Shown: piece after piece, positions 50,135 to 53,327 of the stretch
Layout of the letters: the number at the start of each line of letters is the position of its first letter
How positions within the stretch are numbered: the stretch's first letter is position 1
Assembly (NCBI RefSeq): GCF_021531435.1
Contig: NZ_JAFBIS010000017.1
Location: 1-53,327 of the forward strand
Reading direction: 5' to 3'
Source: Oscillibacter valericigenes
GTDB taxonomy: Bacteria > Bacillota > Clostridia > Oscillospirales > Oscillospiraceae
Length of the DNA: 53,327 bases
Position numbers and translations under genes: made by a program
The notes under the pieces: model-generated
What the model saw: only the letters and a program-made list of their open reading frames with translations
The model's database searches: none
What the model was told of the DNA's origin: nothing

Positions 50135-50490
50135 TGGAATGGCTCCTCCCCTTTCTCTGCGGCCTGGGGGCCAGCGTCATTTCCGCCTGGGGCGTGGGCG
50201 GCGGCACCCTTTTGCTGCTGGTGATGACCCTGTTTCTGGGCGTGGACCAGCGGACCGCCCAGGGCGTGAACCTGCTGTTCTTCCTCCCCACCGCCGCCAG
50301 CGCCCTGGTGTGCCACTGGCGGGGCGGCTATCTGGACAAGCCCACGCTGAAAAGTGCCGTGCCCTGGGCGGTCATCGCCGCCCTGCTGGGGGCCTGGGCC
50401 GCTACCGCGCTGGATGTGGCGGTTCTGCGCAAGCCCTTCGGCATCTATCTGCTGCTCTCCGGCATCAGCCTGATCTGGCCTCAAAAATAA
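50134..50490 (+). CDS. TauE/SafE-family exporter, half-size subunit 2
   Basis: The 118-residue protein begins MEWLLPFLCGLGASVISAWG followed by VGGGTLLLLVMTLFLGVDQR and AQGVNLLFFLPTAASALVCH, a complete single TauE/SafE repeat with about four membrane segments. Its ATG shares a base with the stop of subunit 1 (TGATG), so translation is coupled. The half-size pair is an established variant in Clostridia rather than a frameshift, since both have proper starts and repeat borders. A perfect palindromic terminator follows. Confidence 0.8.
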   Translation: MEWLLPFLCGLGASVISAWGVGGGTLLLLVMTLFLGVDQRTAQGVNLLFFLPTAASALVCHWRGGYLDKPTLKSAVPWAVIAALLGAWAATALDVAVLRKPFGIYLLLSGISLIWPQK

Positions 50491-50525
50491 GCAAGCCTGC
50501 CGCTTTCGCGGCAGGCTTGCTTATT
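50486..50525. terminator. Bidirectional terminator between convergent genes
   Basis: AATAAGCAAGCCTGCCGC (50486-50503) and GCGGCAGGCTTGCTTATT (50508-50525) are a perfect 18-bp inverted repeat with a TTTC loop. It overlaps the ends of both convergent genes, the TauE/SafE subunit and the HtrA-type protease. Confidence 0.88.
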
Positions 50526-51789
50526 ATTCGGTTTCTTCCACAGATTCCCGCAGGGACAGCGTGACTTCTAAAATCTCTCCATCCCGCCAGAGGGTCATGG
50601 TCAGTTCATCGCCGATGCGCTTCTGCCGCCGGACCCACAGGAGGTCCTTGCTGGTCTCCAGGGGATAGCCGTCGGCGGCCAGCACATAGTCCCCCACCCG
50701 GACGCCGGCCCGGTCCGCCGCCAGGCCCTCCGTGACCTCCACGACCTCCAGACCGCTCTCCGTCTCGGAGAGCTGGGTGGCTTCCAACAGGACGGACAGG
50801 CCCAGGACCGGCTGGAGCTGGGTCTCGCCGGAGGCCAGCAGGTCGTCCACCACCCGGTCCATGGTGGCGGAGGGAATGGCAAAGCCCAGGCCCTCGATGC
50901 TGAAATAGCTGGAGCTCATTTTGATGACGTTCAGGCCCACCACCTGGCCGTATTCGTTGATAAGCGGTCCGCCGGAGTTGCCGGAGTTCAGGGCGGCGTT
51001 GGTCTGGATGAGCGTCATGGTGCGGCCGTCCACTGTCACATTCCGGTCCACGGCGGAGACGATGCCGTCGGTCATGGTGCCCCACAGTTCATAGCCCAGG
51101 GGGTTGCCGATGGCGTACACCGTGTCGCCCACCTCCAGGTCCTCGGAGTCCCCGAACTCGGCGGCGGGAAGGCCCCGGGCGTCCACCTTCAGCACCGCCA
51201 GGTCGTTCACCGGGTCGCCGGCCACATAGCTGGCCTGATAGCTGGCCCCGGTGTCCAGCGCGATGTAGCAGTCGGAGCCGCCCTCCACCACATGGTAATT
51301 GGTGAGGATGTAGCCGTCCTCGGTGAAGATGACGCCGGTGCCGAGAGACGCCTTGCTGCCCACCTGCACCATGACCCGCACCACAGAGGGGTTCACCTGC
51401 CGGTAGACCTCCTGGGCGGTCAGGGCTTCGCCGTGGTCCCGCAGGACGTCCAGCTTCACACCCTGCCCGGTGGGCCAGCTTTGGATGGTAATGTCCCCGG
51501 GCTCCGTTTCCACTTCATAGGGGGAATACTGCCCAAAGCGGTCCCGGCCAAAGTTTCGCAGCTGTCTCCAGGCAAAAGCGGTCACAGACAAGGCCACCGC
51601 CACGGCAAGGCAGCCCATGAAGATCCACAAGCCCTTCCGCTTCTTTTTTCCGGCAGGGGGCGCCGCCTTTTGCCGCAGGATGCCGGGCAGAGGGCGGGTA
51701 TAGACCTCCACCACTTCCCGGGGGTCCGGGCGGCTGTAAGTCTCCACGACTTCGCCGGGCAGACGCCGGTTGTCCTCACGTTCTTCCAT
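50524..51789 (-). CDS. HtrA/DegP-like membrane serine protease
   Basis: The 421-residue protein has a cytoplasmic proline-rich start, one membrane segment at about residues 54-72 (LWIFMGCLAVAVALSVTAFA), a trypsin-like domain with His in LTNYHVVEGG (about 166), Asp in VNDLAVLKVD (about 195) and Ser in LNSGNSGGPLIN (about 271), and one C-terminal PDZ domain (about 315-410). It degrades or refolds damaged exported proteins at the outer face of the membrane. It follows a sensor kinase gene by six bases, an envelope-stress arrangement known from Firmicutes. Confidence 0.93.
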   Translation of the reverse strand: MEEREDNRRLPGEVVETYSRPDPREVVEVYTRPLPGILRQKAAPPAGKKKRKGLWIFMGCLAVAVALSVTAFAWRQLRNFGRDRFGQYSPYEVETEPGDITIQSWPTGQGVKLDVLRDHGEALTAQEVYRQVNPSVVRVMVQVGSKASLGTGVIFTEDGYILTNYHVVEGGSDCYIALDTGASYQASYVAGDPVNDLAVLKVDARGLPAAEFGDSEDLEVGDTVYAIGNPLGYELWGTMTDGIVSAVDRNVTVDGRTMTLIQTNAALNSGNSGGPLINEYGQVVGLNVIKMSSSYFSIEGLGFAIPSATMDRVVDDLLASGETQLQPVLGLSVLLEATQLSETESGLEVVEVTEGLAADRAGVRVGDYVLAADGYPLETSKDLLWVRRQKRIGDELTMTLWRDGEILEVTLSLRESVEETE

Positions 51790-51795
51790 AGTTCC

Positions 51796-53253
51796 TCATT
51801 CCGTGCCCAGGGAGAAGGTGAACGTCGTCACCCCGTCCTCGCTGGTCACATTGATATGTTCCCGGTGCTGCTCCAGGATGGTCTTGACGATGTACAATCC
51901 CAGGCCCACACCGTCCTTGTCCTCGCTGCGGGATTTGTCGCTCTTGTGGAACCGCTCAAACAGCAGGGGCAGCTCCTCGGCGGGGATGGTATCGCCGATA
52001 TTCCGCACCGTGACCCGGGCCTTGCCGTCGATGAGGGCCACGCCCAGATACAGGGTGGAGCCCTCCCGGGCGAACTTCGCCGCGTTTTCCAGCAGATTGT
52101 AGATGACCTGGGTGATCATGTCGTTGTCGCCCAGGACCAGGATGGGCTCGTCGGGAATATCGGCGTCCACGTCCAGATGCCGGTCGTTGATCTTTTTCTC
52201 CATGGAGATCAGCACCCGGCGCATGCTCTCGCAGATGTCGAAGTGGTTGCCGCCCTTCAGGGGGTCGATGGCCTGGAGCTGGCTGACGTCCAGCATCCGC
52301 CGGACCATGCGGCTGAGGCGGCGGCTCTCGTCGGAGATGATCTGGAGGTACTGCCGCTCGTTCTCCGGCGGGATGGTGCCGTCCAGGATGCCGTCGGTAT
52401 AGCCGGCGATGGTGGTCATGGGCGTTTTCAGCTCATGGGAGATGTTGGCGATGAACTCCCGGCGCTGCCGCTCCGTCTGCTGGAGGCTCTCCGCCATGTT
52501 GTTGAAGGAGGCCGCCAGCTCGCCGATCTCGTCGTCCCGGCCGTAGTCATTCATGCGGATGTCAAAATTCCCCTCGGCGTACTGCCGGGTGGCGGCCGCC
52601 ATTTCCCGGATGGGCTGGATCTGCCGCATGGTGGTGACGGAGGAGGCCATAAAGGAGATCATCAGCACCACCAGGGCCGTCATAAAGAACAGGCCGATAA
52701 AGCCCTTCCACATGGAGTCCAGCGAGGAAGTGGTGGACACGGCGAACACCTCGCCCACCGTCTCCCCGCTCTCGGGATTCACGGCGGGCACGCCCACCAC
52801 GAACCGCTTGTTCTCATACAGGCCCCCCAGGTTATCCCGGCGGGCGGAGGAGCCCTTTTCCATGATCTCCCGGGTCATGGCCTCCGGCATGGTGACCACC
52901 ATACCGTCCAGCGACTGATCCGTGGACAGGAGCACATGGCCCTCCTTGTCGCAGATCATAAAATGCAGGTCGGACACGGCGGCCGCGAAGGATGCCAGCC
53001 GCTGGAAGTCGGGGTCGTCCTGCAGCTCCTCCATGGTGAGATACCGGCCACTTTCCAGATAGCTGACGGACAGCCGGCTCATCACGCTGGCCCGGTTGCC
53101 GATCTCCTCGCTCTTCTGGTTCCGGGCATAGTTGTAGCTCAGGCTGAAAAAGGAAGCTCCCAGCAGCATCAGTGTCAGCATCACCATGCCGGCGGTGACG
53201 AACATCTGCCGCCAGTAGAGCCCCCGGATACGGAAGTCTCGCTTTTTTTTCAT
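51796..53253 (-). CDS. Sensor histidine kinase of a two-component system
   Basis: The 485-residue protein has two membrane segments (about residues 17-40 and 185-205) around an outside sensory domain, then HAMP (residues about 205-260), the phosphoacceptor His in FIANISHELKTPMTTIAGYT (about 272) and the ATPase domain with VIYNLLENAAKFAREGSTLY (N box) and KDGVGLGLYIVKTILEQH (G box). The start MKKKRDFRIRG is chosen over a GTG ten codons earlier. The cognate response regulator should lie just beyond the right edge. The protease downstream suggests a role in envelope stress. Confidence 0.94.
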   Translation of the reverse strand: MKKKRDFRIRGLYWRQMFVTAGMVMLTLMLLGASFFSLSYNYARNQKSEEIGNRASVMSRLSVSYLESGRYLTMEELQDDPDFQRLASFAAAVSDLHFMICDKEGHVLLSTDQSLDGMVVTMPEAMTREIMEKGSSARRDNLGGLYENKRFVVGVPAVNPESGETVGEVFAVSTTSSLDSMWKGFIGLFFMTALVVLMISFMASSVTTMRQIQPIREMAAATRQYAEGNFDIRMNDYGRDDEIGELAASFNNMAESLQQTERQRREFIANISHELKTPMTTIAGYTDGILDGTIPPENERQYLQIISDESRRLSRMVRRMLDVSQLQAIDPLKGGNHFDICESMRRVLISMEKKINDRHLDVDADIPDEPILVLGDNDMITQVIYNLLENAAKFAREGSTLYLGVALIDGKARVTVRNIGDTIPAEELPLLFERFHKSDKSRSEDKDGVGLGLYIVKTILEQHREHINVTSEDGVTTFTFSLGTE

Positions 53254-53327
53254 TCGTATAATCCGCCTTTCTGCGAAAGGCACCGACGGGGTTATGAAAC
53301 CCGTGTGCTTTCGCCGGTAAAACTTGT
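53254..53327 (-). other. Window edge upstream of the kinase
   Basis: The last 74 bases hold the ribosome-binding region of the kinase (AAAGGCGG about 9 bases before the ATG). They possibly also hold the 3' end of an upstream gene, which would be a response regulator by analogy. No frame here is long enough to prove it. Confidence 0.3.

Noticed and set aside
49781..50490. Sequencing frameshift in a single TauE/SafE gene
   Set aside because: The break falls at the repeat border with a proper stop/start overlap (TGATG), which fits two coupled genes better.

Overview
The window reads as two joined parts of a Gram-positive, high-GC member of the Clostridia. The chromosomal part (about 14.3-53.3 kb) is GC-rich and carries a T-box leader, an M-box leader, strong TTGACA/TATAAT promoters, tRNA-Leu genes with encoded CCA, and mutS2, recO, yqzL and era. 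This combination suggests a gut Oscillospiraceae-type genome (Flavonifractor/Oscillibacter/Lawsonibacter-like). The genus is inferred from overall character, not proven.

Positions 1 to about 14,264 are one end of an integrative conjugative element (ICE). From the chromosomal junction leftwards, mostly on the minus strand, it holds: a 3' half of a tRNA-Arg(CCU) gene (14220-14264), taken as the attachment site; short TGGCTAATA repeats; a short RepA-type initiator; three 23-bp iterons; parA and parB; an unrecognised ICE gene; a tiny zinc-finger gene; a truncated VirD4 coupling protein fused to a foreign N-terminus; a VirB2/Maff2-like protein; a VirB6/TrbL-like membrane protein; a small membrane protein; PrgI; the VirB4 ATPase; and a membrane-anchored NlpC/P60 cell-wall hydrolase. 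A zinc-ribbon gene with its own consensus promoter and terminator runs against this operon at 9218-9382. Beyond the hydrolase is about 750 bp of palindrome-rich non-coding DNA, then a lower-GC cargo gene for a Mef-type macrolide efflux pump behind an attenuator with a six-codon leader peptide, a small gene cut short, and the end of an IS21-family element with a partial istB. No relaxase or integrase is visible, and the coupling protein lacks its Walker A half, so the element looks defective or in decay, at least within this window.

14.3-20.1 kb (minus strand) holds membrane and housekeeping genes: a DUF2238-like protein, an ECF S component, an Xre repressor with a DUF3169 partner behind paired operators, and an aminopeptidase/gamma-carbonic anhydrase/AI-2E-family operon. 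20.4-28.0 kb holds a YihY-like protein, an ArsC-like protein without its cysteine, a sirtuin, citrate synthase, three tRNA-Leu genes with a duplicated tRNA tail, a LysR regulator, an NhaC antiporter and a membrane-tethered Xre protein.

28.2-31.8 kb (plus strand) holds an MscS channel, then a T-box-controlled methionine pair, metY and metA. MetA has Glu111, which points to acetyl-CoA use and therefore a direct sulfhydrylation route. 31.9-47.5 kb is a long minus-strand run: radC, uvrB, yjbR-like, an MBOAT/DHHW surface-acylation pair, an EamA exporter, ybaK, uvrA, a CrtO-like gene, era, yqzL, recO, mutS2 and udp. It is dominated by DNA repair.

47.7-50.5 kb (plus strand) holds an M-box leader and mgtE, a DUF1540 protein, and a TauE/SafE exporter split into two overlapping half-genes. 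50.5-53.3 kb (minus strand) holds a sensor histidine kinase followed by an HtrA-type membrane protease, an envelope-stress pair whose response regulator would lie beyond the right edge. I saw no CRISPR array, rRNA, or convincing wholly new system. The most unusual features are the ICE remodelling and its regulatory DNA.
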